From QKMZ01 sp012965515 (GTDB taxonomy: Bacteria > Cyanobacteriota > Vampirovibrionia > Obscuribacterales > Obscuribacteraceae), in contig CALFMP010000050.1 of assembly GCA_937879965.1 (NCBI GenBank), forward strand, positions 37,060-101,059: a DNA stretch of 64,000 nucleotides, written 5' to 3'. The notes under the pieces are model-generated. The model saw nothing but the letters and a program-made list of their open reading frames with translations, made no database searches and was not told the origin of the DNA. Shown here one piece after another: positions 46,501-52,285 of this stretch. The position numbers were made by a program, and so were the translations under genes. Numbering within the stretch: position 1 is the stretch's first letter; every line of letters begins with the position of its first letter.

Positions 46501-46613
46501 TCGACTCGCAGAACACCAGAGCCGCCCTTCAAGGCACCTCTATTGCCTGCCCAGAGCCCTCTAACGAGTTGATTGAGTTGTACCTGCGCCAAGTTTTCAA
46601 TCCTTCAACCTAG
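43575..46613 (+). CDS. Single-module NRPS-like synthetase: adenylation, thiolation, thioester reductase
   Basis: A 1012-residue enzyme. ATG 43575 is chosen for the adenylation-domain start. Adenylation motifs are YIIYTSGSTGRPKG, NVYGPTEATV, LYRTGDRV and PMTVTGKVD. The thiolation site is FFELGGDSLNVIE (Ser). A NAD(P)-binding reductase domain follows: LMTGTTGFLGSRLL and YGGYAQSKFACE with the YxxxK pair. The enzyme would activate one substrate, load it on the carrier arm and release it as aldehyde or alcohol, like carboxylic acid or Lys2-type reductases. FDAS in the binding pocket has the Asp typical of alpha-amino acid selection. The upstream dehydrogenase could reduce or oxidise the product. 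Confidence 0.9.
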   Translation: MTQNHHRSFLEVFAEVVEKHRQKDAIVTEGTHKVTYGQLFSKACRIAQLLSDNHYHAESGGRYSINAVGIGITKSADYIASMLGCWLAGVPFVPVDPALPKERALYIINQLSMHSALVKNAAGALPNLGVQPLVVDDEWSDDGCFLNIPKEALKTPADRLAYIIYTSGSTGRPKGVIVSHAGIWNFLSAQIEAFRFDEHSNSLFFLSTNFDASISDIGCALLAGSTLFIEPPGLLAPGPHFLNLLTERNISHMDVPPSLLKTIPAEQAPGSLKTIIIGGEACAPEVVRTWAKKCLVVNVYGPTEATVCTSLGACDAETWDRPLIGQPLPNVEYLLLDENQSPVPQGTPGELYIGGVQLANGYVDEPALTLKKFVTLNGTKLYRTGDRVVQCSDGEYQFMGRVDRQFKLRGMLVEPEEIEVGLAGHPDVERAGVLKRPLRSGFPGEKLVAFVQPRKGSQIEVNDLKRHLSRTLPLWMVPQIFEVMEQIPMTVTGKVDLSSLRDVPLKAAPQTGIQDIHNLTETQKKLTEVWRRIFGVETVSIYDDFFELGGDSLNVIEAVLDAHVRGLTLSTDMLVAHPTIYDLSEALDNSKPGRADSGAENALDSNFLRSDVLLDKRLLGLVEKRKGPDFPEKPLFKRVLMTGTTGFLGSRLLYELLKNTDASFYCLVRAPGNSEGLERIKHALSAHGLTLDAEETERICILPGDLSLPNFGWDEASWNNRKLTIDTVFHSGATVNMVKDYYDLRPANVLGTREIARFMLEGIRKQLHYASTLSVFVATNHNTGVAREDDSLDRPTSVYGGYAQSKFACELLLRQIAKEIGTVSFYRFGLLTGDSKTGKSAKDDFLNMFARGISSLGCVPESDAELTVDITPVDYAAAAMAHIAVYDTKSGVSNTYHIANTSGFSLSNLLKVLNNLGFALDVLPAQEFIANLQDKSHKFNSEESAACLALCRALGNNESFSQFRTMDLFQATGITFDSQNTRAALQGTSIACPEPSNELIELYLRQVFNPST

Positions 46614-46691
46614 CCACTGCTGAATTCAACAGTGTCCGGCGGGCTCACTTGGGTTTAGACTTGTAGTTGTGTAAGACAGGAGCACCTTCAC

Positions 46692-47315
46692 ATGTCCGAA
46701 CCGCAAAAGATGCAAAGGCTTAGCGTCGAAGAGTATCTGACGTTAGAAGAAAACGACGACTACAAGCACGAATATGTTAATGGCAGTATTTTTGCCATGA
46801 CAGGCGCGTCAAGAAAACACGCAACGATTTCTTTGAACATTGCCTCTTTTTTGCGAAATTCACTGAGAGGAAGTGGGTGCGATGTTTTCATTTCCGACAT
46901 GAAAGTCTACGCCAAGGCAGCCAACAGCTTTTACTACCCTGATGTAGTCATTGAATGCAACAATGCATTAAAACACGACCAGTACTCAGATTCGCCCACG
47001 ATAATTTTTGAAGTCCTTTCAAAGTCGACAGTCACCACTGATCGCCGAGAAAAACTAGTTGCCTACCAAAAAATCGATTCGCTGCAAAGCTACGTCCTCG
47101 TTCATCAATCCAGAAAACTTGTCTTCCATTTCGAACGAGCCGGCGAAGAATGGGTGATGCAAGAAATTAGCGGTATTGGTGAGCTCATTTTGAAGTGCAG
47201 TCCTGATGGAAAGCCGACTGTGAGAATTGAGACGGACGTAATTTATGACAATGTCCAAGTAGACGACGGTCCCGACTTGCAAGTTCTCGAAGAAGCCGAA
47301 GCGCTGGTTTGGTAG
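46692..47315 (+). CDS. Uma2 family endonuclease-like protein
   Basis: A 207-residue protein of the PD-(D/E)xK-like Uma2 family: LSVEEYLTLEENDDYKHEYVNGSIFAMTGAS at the N-terminus, then NFYYPDVVIECN (as SFYYPDVVIECN) with the catalytic Asp and TIIFEVLSKSTVTTDRREKLVAYQKI, with Glu and Lys residues in the family positions. Members are abundant in cyanobacteria and relatives; their biological role is poorly known and nuclease activity is assumed from the fold. AGGAG precedes the ATG. Confidence 0.88.
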   Translation: MSEPQKMQRLSVEEYLTLEENDDYKHEYVNGSIFAMTGASRKHATISLNIASFLRNSLRGSGCDVFISDMKVYAKAANSFYYPDVVIECNNALKHDQYSDSPTIIFEVLSKSTVTTDRREKLVAYQKIDSLQSYVLVHQSRKLVFHFERAGEEWVMQEISGIGELILKCSPDGKPTVRIETDVIYDNVQVDDGPDLQVLEEAEALVW

Positions 47316-47344
47316 AAAGCCGAGAGCGACCAACAAAAATACCG

Positions 47345-47391
47345 GGAGATGCATGGCATCGCCCCTAAGGAACAGGCGCGTGCAACGCGCC
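47345..47391 (+). repeat. Palindromic repeat pair
   Basis: GGAGATGCATGGCATCGCCCC (47345-47365) and GGCGCGTGCAACGCGCC (47375-47391), members of the intergenic family described at 2290, lie after the Uma2 gene. The GC-rich block starting at 47802 follows. Confidence 0.8.
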
Positions 47392-47801
47392 CCCACGCTG
47401 AGAATTAAAGCTCGCGCGAAGTGCGCGACGCCATCTTAAGCGCTCATTAATCTAAGTACTCTGAGTAAGAACGTGACTGCTACTTAGTTTTACGGACAAG
47501 AACGCTTGTTATAGCTTTGTCTCATTGAAGTCACGTTCAGTTGTGTCTGAACGTACAGATGCTTAGGCTGCAATTACCATTCCATTCCTGTTTCAACAAG
47601 TCCATCCACCGCACAGCCATAACCCGCTCCAGCTCTTACGCTTCGAGCTGCTCACCATGTGAGCGAGGGTACAGGCCGCGGTTTGGTTTTGGCGCAAGAA
47701 ACTTGAATGGTTTGTTCGTGCAGCTGCGCACTGGTTTGTGCCGGCTCACACCCTGACTGCAATTTCGCGGTCCGGGAATCAAAGAAAACGGAGAAACAGA
47801 C
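47392..47801 (+). other. Leader region of the 47.8 kb block
   Basis: 410 bases without a gene. An 8-base perfect hairpin ACGTTCAG-TTGTGT-CTGAACGT lies near 47533-47554. The strong GGAG ribosome binding site of the next gene ends the region. Confidence 0.45.
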
Positions 47802-48179
47802 ATGCTCGGATTCATCGTCAAGGTTCTGCTGTTCATGTTCGTTCTGCCCGCCCTCGGGCTGGTGACGTTCACGGGCGGTCTCGGCACTGGTCTGCTTGCG
47901 GCGCTGCTCGTCGGTGTCGTCGGCTTCGTCGCGGTGCTCGCCCTCTTCCCGCTGCTCGCCAGCACCGCCTTCATCGGCAACGTGCTCTCGGGCGCCGTCG
48001 GCGGCATCTTCGGTCTCGTCGTGTTCAACGCGTTCTTCGGCGCGCTGATCTACGGTCTCGCCATCGCCGGCGTTGCCTGGCTGCTGCCCGGTCTCGCGCT
48101 GATCAGCTTCTGGCACACGATCGGCGCCGGCGCGGTGCTCGGCGTGGTCAACGCGTTCTTCTCGCCCTCCAAGAAGTAG
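47802..48179 (+). CDS. Small hydrophobic membrane protein
   Basis: A 125-residue protein made almost wholly of four hydrophobic helices rich in Gly, Ala, Leu, Val and Phe (GLVTFTGGLGTGLLAALLVGVVGFVAVLALF; AVGGIFGLVVFNAFFGALIYGL), with a KK terminus. The helix pattern and size resemble small holin-like or phage-shock-type membrane proteins, such as the one at 32291, but no family is assigned. GGAG precedes the ATG. It stops with TAG (48177-48179), so TAG works as a stop in this block, and it ends 28 bases before the HD gene's first ATG. Confidence 0.55.
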   Translation: MLGFIVKVLLFMFVLPALGLVTFTGGLGTGLLAALLVGVVGFVAVLALFPLLASTAFIGNVLSGAVGGIFGLVVFNAFFGALIYGLAIAGVAWLLPGLALISFWHTIGAGAVLGVVNAFFSPSKK

Positions 48180-48195
48180 GACGGCGACAACCCCA

Positions 48196-48216
48196 AAGGA
48201 GAAAATCATGACGTAG
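48196..48216 (+). promoter_or_regulatory. Strong start site followed at codon 3 by an amber stop
   Basis: AAAGGAGAAAATCATG (48196-48210) is the same start context as the HAD gene at 25428. The codons read ATG ACG TAG, then continue open in the same frame through 48825. So the best start of the HD gene is blocked by an amber codon at 48214-48216 unless UAG is read through. It could be a two-codon leader ORF with reinitiation, a damaged start, or a target of the suppressor tRNA at 48945. Confidence 0.7.
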
Positions 48217-48255
48217 GTACGCACAATTTGCGACTTCGAGAAGCTCGAAGCACCC

Positions 48256-48825
48256 ATGTTGACCTGCTACCAGTTCGAGGACATGAACGTCCTCCAGCAC
48301 GGTCAAAGCATTCACGAGTGGTTCTGCGATCTCTACGATCACATGGCCCACGGAAAGCCGCTCAAGCTCGAATGGAGACTTCCCGGGTGGCTTGCCGATG
48401 CGCAGCCGCTCATCAAGGAAAAGCTCCTCGACCTCGACATTCTCAGGCTCTACCAGATCTACCACGATTGCGGTAAGCCTCTGTGTAGGACGGTCGACGA
48501 AAACGGCAGACAGCACTTTCCGAATCACGCGCAGATTTCCAAACAGCAGTGGCTCGAATGTTCCGACGGTTCGCCCGAGGCTCTGCAGATTGCGGAGCTC
48601 ATCGGCATGGACATGGACATCCACCTGCTCAAGTCCGAAGGCCTGGAAGAGTTCGCTAACCGCAAGGAAGCACTCTCCCTGCTGCTGACGGGTCTGTGCG
48701 AGATTCACAGCAATGCTCGAATGTTCGGTGGTATCGAGTCCACCGGCTTCAAGATCAAGTGGAAGCATCTCGACAAAATGGGTAAGCGCATCATCGAGCG
48801 CCTCAAGAGTAAATCCGGCTCGTAA
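48256..48825 (+). CDS. HD-domain phosphohydrolase-like protein (amber codon upstream in frame)
   Basis: From ATG 48256 the protein has 189 residues; from the better-supported ATG 48208 it would have 205, if the TAG at codon 3 is decoded. YHDCGKPLCRT (His70-Asp71) is the HD motif with the GKP often seen in such domains, an upstream His (HGQSIH) and downstream FPNHAQ (His91) and GMDMDIH supply further metal-ligand candidates. It probably hydrolyses a phosphate ester of a nucleotide or RNA end. The second start has only a weak binding site. It follows the membrane gene and is followed by a terminator and tRNA-Sup. Confidence 0.65.
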   Translation: MLTCYQFEDMNVLQHGQSIHEWFCDLYDHMAHGKPLKLEWRLPGWLADAQPLIKEKLLDLDILRLYQIYHDCGKPLCRTVDENGRQHFPNHAQISKQQWLECSDGSPEALQIAELIGMDMDIHLLKSEGLEEFANRKEALSLLLTGLCEIHSNARMFGGIESTGFKIKWKHLDKMGKRIIERLKSKSGS

Positions 48826-48849
48826 GAGCTCTACCCACGTAACTCCTTC

Positions 48850-48920
48850 CTCCGGGCCTCGTGTTCATTGTGGAGCGCATTGCGTTCTGCTTTGGGCACG
48901 AGGCTCCGGAGTTTTCGTTT
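48850..48920 (+). terminator. Terminator of the HD gene
   Basis: CTCCGGGCCTCGTG (48850-48863) pairs with CACGAGGCTCCGGAG (48897-48911), with one bulge and an inner structured loop, followed by TTTTCGTTT. Confidence 0.85.
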
Positions 48921-48944
48921 GCAGAGAATTCGAAAGATTATCGT

Positions 48945-49020
48945 GCTGCCTTAAGCTCAGCGGCAGAGCTCCGGTCTCTAAAACCGAGGGTCACGGGTTC
49001 GAATCCCGTAGGCAGCACCA
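48945..49020 (+). tRNA. tRNA-Sup (anticodon CTA, amber suppressor)
   Basis: A 76-base tRNA that folds completely: acceptor GCTGCCT/AGGCAGC (7 bp), TA, D-stem AGCTC/GAGCT with loop AGCGGCA, anticodon stem CCGGT/ACCGA (outer C-A mismatch) with loop CTCTAAA, variable GGGTC, T-stem ACGGG/CCCGT with loop TTCGAAT, discriminator A and encoded CCA (49018-49020). The anticodon is CTA (48978-48980), which reads UAG. The anticodon arm is nearly that of bacterial tRNA-Trp (CCGGTCTCCAAAACCGG) with CCA changed to CTA, the same change as the known E. coli su7 suppressor. The amino acid attached cannot be told; A73 is not Trp-like. A possible promoter has TTTTCG and GATTAT 18 bases apart. A terminator follows at 49107. 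Confidence 0.85.
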
Positions 49021-49106
49021 TTCTCATTCTTTGAAAAACAGCATCAATCCTCGCTCTTTCGTTTTGGCGCTTTATTTATTACTCGTTATAGTATTATGCG
49101 ATGAAA

Positions 49107-49156
49107 AACGAAAGGGAGGGAGCGATTTGAGGTCGCCCCTCCCAGTCGTTTTTCTC
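49107..49156 (+). terminator. Terminator after tRNA-Sup
   Basis: AACGA...GGGAGG...GCGA pairs with TCGC...CCTCCC...TCGTT, followed by TTTCTC. It could terminate the tRNA transcript; on the other strand it would serve the 49223 gene. Confidence 0.75.
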
Positions 49157-49222
49157 AGCGCACTAGAGAGGTGCAACCAGTTCGAACTGGCTGCCTGACT
49201 GCAATGCGCACATCACCGACGC

Positions 49223-49486
49223 TTAAGGGTCGTAGCCGTTGATGGGCGGCTTCGGGTCGGCGACGCCGGCGAGTCCCCACTTGCGGCGGGTCTCGGCGCG
49301 CGACGGACCACCGAACTCGCGGTTGGCAGCATCTTCGCGATCCGCGTGGATCTCGTTGATGCGGCGACCGACTTCGGTGTTCGGATACGGCTTCGACGGC
49401 ATGCCGAACTCCGCATCCGCAGCGGCGCGACTACGAGCGTAGTCGGCCGGTGAGCTGAACTCTGTCGGATCGTAATCCGTGCTCAT
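49223..49486 (-). CDS. Small hypothetical protein, charged
   Basis: An 87-residue protein rich in Asp, Glu, Arg, Pro and Ala; no hydrophobic segment. ATG 49486 with CGGAG seven bases upstream is preferred to the longer frame from 49528. The repeated pattern AAADAEFGMPSKPYPN and DAANREFGGPSRAET suggests an internal duplication of about 30 residues. No family is recognised. It is downstream of the oxygenase/methyltransferase series on the opposite strand from the tRNA and may be part of that transcript. Confidence 0.5.
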   Translation of the reverse strand: MSTDYDPTEFSSPADYARSRAAADAEFGMPSKPYPNTEVGRRINEIHADREDAANREFGGPSRAETRRKWGLAGVADPKPPINGYDP

Positions 49487-49558
49487 GGTTTGCTCCGTTT
49501 GAAAACGGATTTCCTGCAACACAGCCATCCCTGAATGGAATGGCTGCTGCAGTTTTCT

Positions 49559-50380
49559 TTACGCCTTTGGAACCAGGTAGTCCTTCAGAGAGCAGCCACG
49601 CGACTTGTTGTCGGCATTGACCGCACCCTTTCCGGCTTCATGGTCCGCGAGATGCACCGTGCGAAAGTCGATGCTGAAACGCGTCAATCCTGACGCGTTC
49701 TTCATCGTCTGATGCAGGTGCGCAGCGGAAAAGAGAATCATGTCTCCGGCGTTCGCTGTGAAGGCAACGCCATCGGAGGCGTTGAGGATGCCTTCGGGAA
49801 CGGACGGATACACGGCCGCTTTGCCGCTGGTGCTTTGCCAGCCGACATTCGACATCCACTCATCGTAGTCGAAGTCGGCGCTCTGGTTGTCGACCGGTTT
49901 TGCGAACCAGTCGTAGAAGAACGCGAAACTGTCGGCTTCCGTCACGTCGTGCAACGGAATCCACCAGTTGATCTGCGCCTGCGGATTGCCGTACCAAGTA
50001 TCGCGGTGAGCGGTGTAGGCGGGTGCCGCTTTCGGGTTCTCATGCCCGAGATGCGTTACCGCCCTGAGCCTTGCCGGGTCCACTGCGTGCTCGCCTTGCA
50101 CGAAGCCGTGTGCCGCCAGCAGCTCGAAGAGCAGCCTTTGGTAGGCTTCACCCGAAGCGAGACGCTTGCGAACCTTGCCGACGCGTTCGTAGAACTCCTC
50201 ACCAGAGAGCTTGAATTGCAGCTCCCGGCGAGGCGTTGAGGCGCCGAACTCTTGCTCGATCGCCGCCCAGACTTGCAGGACCAGATGCCTGGAGCGCGCG
50301 CAAGCCGGGATGCGAATCACCTTTCCCGCGTAAATGGCTTCCCGCAAGGCGACGTTGTTTTCGCTTTGCAGTGTTTCCAT
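49559..50380 (-). CDS. 2-oxoglutarate/Fe(II) oxygenase-like protein
   Basis: A 273-residue protein. TGATG couples its ATG (50380) to the methyltransferase stop. AHRDTWYG gives an HxD iron-binding pair, GDMILFSAAHLHQT supplies the distal His, and RFSIDFRTV carries an Arg in the co-substrate position. The family resembles phytanoyl-CoA dioxygenase/Fe(II)-2OG enzymes that hydroxylate small molecules. With the methyltransferase it looks like a tailoring pair. No substrate is evident. Confidence 0.65.
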   Translation of the reverse strand: METLQSENNVALREAIYAGKVIRIPACARSRHLVLQVWAAIEQEFGASTPRRELQFKLSGEEFYERVGKVRKRLASGEAYQRLLFELLAAHGFVQGEHAVDPARLRAVTHLGHENPKAAPAYTAHRDTWYGNPQAQINWWIPLHDVTEADSFAFFYDWFAKPVDNQSADFDYDEWMSNVGWQSTSGKAAVYPSVPEGILNASDGVAFTANAGDMILFSAAHLHQTMKNASGLTRFSIDFRTVHLADHEAGKGAVNADNKSRGCSLKDYLVPKA

Positions 50381-51153
50381 CAACCCGGCCTCCTTCCCAC
50401 GCAGATGCAGCGCGGGCTTCTGTCGCTGCGCGGATCTCCTTCGAGATTGCCGTACAGCTTGACGTTGGTGAAGCCGGCGCGCTCGAAGAGACGCACCAGC
50501 TGACCGGGCGTGTACAGTCGCAACGTGCTGGGGCTGTCGATCTGGCGTCCGTCAGGTAACTGCCAGTGCCAGACCTGCTTCATCAGCTCCGAGCCGTCAT
50601 CGATCTCGCAGTCGCGAGTGATGACGATTTCGCCGTCCGGCGTCTGGAGCTTGCGCACCATGCTCGCCTGGAAGTTGTTGCGGATCATCGGCGCGTTCAA
50701 GAAGTCCAACGCGAACCATGCGCCCGGCTTCAGCGACTCGAAAGCGCGCTGCAGCATGCGAATGTTCTCGCTGTCCTTGGCACTGTAGCCAAAGCTCGTG
50801 TACCAATTGAAAGCGCCGTCGCAAGAACCTTCCGGAACGAACTGGAAGGCGTCGCCGACGTGAAATTCCGCCGGCAAGTCACCGCCAGCGATATCACCTC
50901 TGGCGCGCTTGATGAAGCCTTCGCAGAGGTCGACACCGACCATGCGATAGCCACGTTGCGCCAAAGGAATGCTGACACTGCCCATGCCGCAGCACTGGTC
51001 GAAGAGCCGGTCGCCCGGACTCACCTGCAGCACGTTGACGAGGAAGGACAGCGTAGCCGCGAGTTCGGCAGGGTCGTTGCGTTCCAAGTAGAGATAGAAC
51101 GGTGTGTCGTCGTAAAACGACTTCCACCAATTAGGGTTGGCTTGCTTTGCCAT
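50380..51153 (-). CDS. Class I SAM-dependent methyltransferase
   Basis: A 257-residue protein with the SAM-binding motif LFDQCCGMGSVSIPLAQ (glycine loop near residue 60), the acidic motif VGVDLCEGFIKRA and GSCDGAFNWYTSFGYSA. The methyl acceptor could be a small molecule such as a lipid quinone or a secondary metabolite. AAGGAG precedes the ATG. The stop overlaps the oxygenase start, showing co-translation. Confidence 0.85.
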   Translation of the reverse strand: MAKQANPNWWKSFYDDTPFYLYLERNDPAELAATLSFLVNVLQVSPGDRLFDQCCGMGSVSIPLAQRGYRMVGVDLCEGFIKRARGDIAGGDLPAEFHVGDAFQFVPEGSCDGAFNWYTSFGYSAKDSENIRMLQRAFESLKPGAWFALDFLNAPMIRNNFQASMVRKLQTPDGEIVITRDCEIDDGSELMKQVWHWQLPDGRQIDSPSTLRLYTPGQLVRLFERAGFTNVKLYGNLEGDPRSDRSPRCICVGRRPG

Positions 51154-51221
51154 TCAATTCTCCTTCTCGTTGCGTGAGCCGCGTTGCCGCGTTCGCACAC
51201 CGAGTTTCAATTTTCAGTTGT

Positions 51222-51265
51222 CAGCCACAGCAGCCCGCCGACACGGTGTCGACGGGCTGTGACTG
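51222..51265 (-). terminator. Strong hairpin downstream of the NadR-like gene
   Basis: CAGTCACAGCCCGTCGACA pairs with TGTCGGCGGGCTG...GTGGCTG on the minus strand, about 18 base pairs with a two-base bulge, between the NadR-like stop and the methyltransferase start. A T run lies only on the plus-strand side. Confidence 0.6.
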
Positions 51266-51274
51266 TTTTACAGG

Positions 51275-52267
51275 TCAGCCCTTGAGCATCTTCTCAACGG
51301 CTTCGACGGCGAGCTGGAAACGTTCGTCCCAGTTGCCCTTGATTTGAACGAACGGACGCTTGCGGCTATCCAACTCGTGAACGCAGCGATCGAAGAACGC
51401 CGGGCTCTCTTTCGGAATGTACCGATGTCCGTCATCCACCCAGGGCACGTCGTAGTGCGTGAGCAGATAGAGGTCATAGTGACGCTTGTCCGCGGCGCGG
51501 CGCAGCTGCTCAGGAACAGTCCCAACCAGCCGTCCGCTCCAGATGGAGCTGGTCACCATGTCCGAATCGCAGAACAACACGCGGTTGGCGTCCAGGGCGC
51601 ACGCGTCTTCCAACGCGCACTGACCATGGGCGATTTCCAGCATGTCGCTGTCGTCGATGTCCTTGCCGTGAGCCTTGATGTAGCTCTCCGCGTATTCGGG
51701 CACACAGACCGTCCCGAAGTGCTTGGCGAGTTTGCGCGCCAGAGTGCTCTTGCCGGTGGACTCAGGACCGAACACACAGATGCGCCGCACGAAATGCGGG
51801 CGCACGATGCGCGGCAGAGCTTCCCAGTTGGCGAGCGGGTTGGCGCGAATTTCCTTGTCACTGATGAGGGCATGCCCCACCAGCGTCGGGTCGCACGGAA
51901 CGTAGTTCACGCCCAGCTTTTCAGCCAGGAGCTTGCCGCGTTCCTCCAAGCAGAAGAGATACCCGTTGCCCTTCGGAAGCAACCGGCGCAACCCGTTTTC
52001 CAGGGTCTTGCCGAAATCGCTGCCGTCGGACTTGTGCCAGACTGCGCTTTTGATGCGCCGAATGGTCACATTGGGTGCGCCTGCGAAGAGCTGATTCAAC
52101 CAGGCAACACGCTGCTCCGCCTTGATGGCATCGGCAGCGTGTTCGTCGACAACGATGACGAGTTCGTCGACGCAGTTGCGAGCGAACTCAATCATGTGTA
52201 CCTGGGCGTTGGTGAGGGGATTGAAGTCCCCGAGCACCACGCCCTTACGAGCGGTCACTCGTTTCAT
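51275..52267 (-). CDS. NadR-like bifunctional protein: inactive-looking NMN adenylyltransferase domain and NRK-type kinase
   Basis: A 330-residue protein. The N-terminal domain begins KGVVLGDFNPLTNAQVHMI; in NadR this is GxFxPxHxGH, so both catalytic His are replaced (Thr19, Gln22). The C-terminal part is a P-loop kinase, CVFGPESTGKSTLARKLAKHF, followed by VPEYAESYIKAHGKD and FCDSDMVTSSIW, matching the ribosylnicotinamide kinase domain of NadR. It probably phosphorylates nicotinamide riboside to NMN, while adenylation may be done by the neighbouring NadD tandem. GAGGA precedes the ATG. Confidence 0.75.
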   Translation of the reverse strand: MKRVTARKGVVLGDFNPLTNAQVHMIEFARNCVDELVIVVDEHAADAIKAEQRVAWLNQLFAGAPNVTIRRIKSAVWHKSDGSDFGKTLENGLRRLLPKGNGYLFCLEERGKLLAEKLGVNYVPCDPTLVGHALISDKEIRANPLANWEALPRIVRPHFVRRICVFGPESTGKSTLARKLAKHFGTVCVPEYAESYIKAHGKDIDDSDMLEIAHGQCALEDACALDANRVLFCDSDMVTSSIWSGRLVGTVPEQLRRAADKRHYDLYLLTHYDVPWVDDGHRYIPKESPAFFDRCVHELDSRKRPFVQIKGNWDERFQLAVEAVEKMLKG

Positions 52268-52285
52268 AATTGGGTCCTCTCGTGT

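Noticed and set aside
48208..48825. Global recoding of TAG to an amino acid in this block
   Set aside because: The adjacent membrane gene ends properly at TAG (48177) and reading through would run into another frame with no protein-like sequence; the 36028 gene also stops at TAG. Local suppression remains possible.
48945..49020. tRNA-Pyl or tRNA-Sec interpretation
   Set aside because: It has a normal D-loop, 5-base variable region and 7-base-pair acceptor, unlike either; the anticodon is CUA but the body is a standard elongator tRNA.
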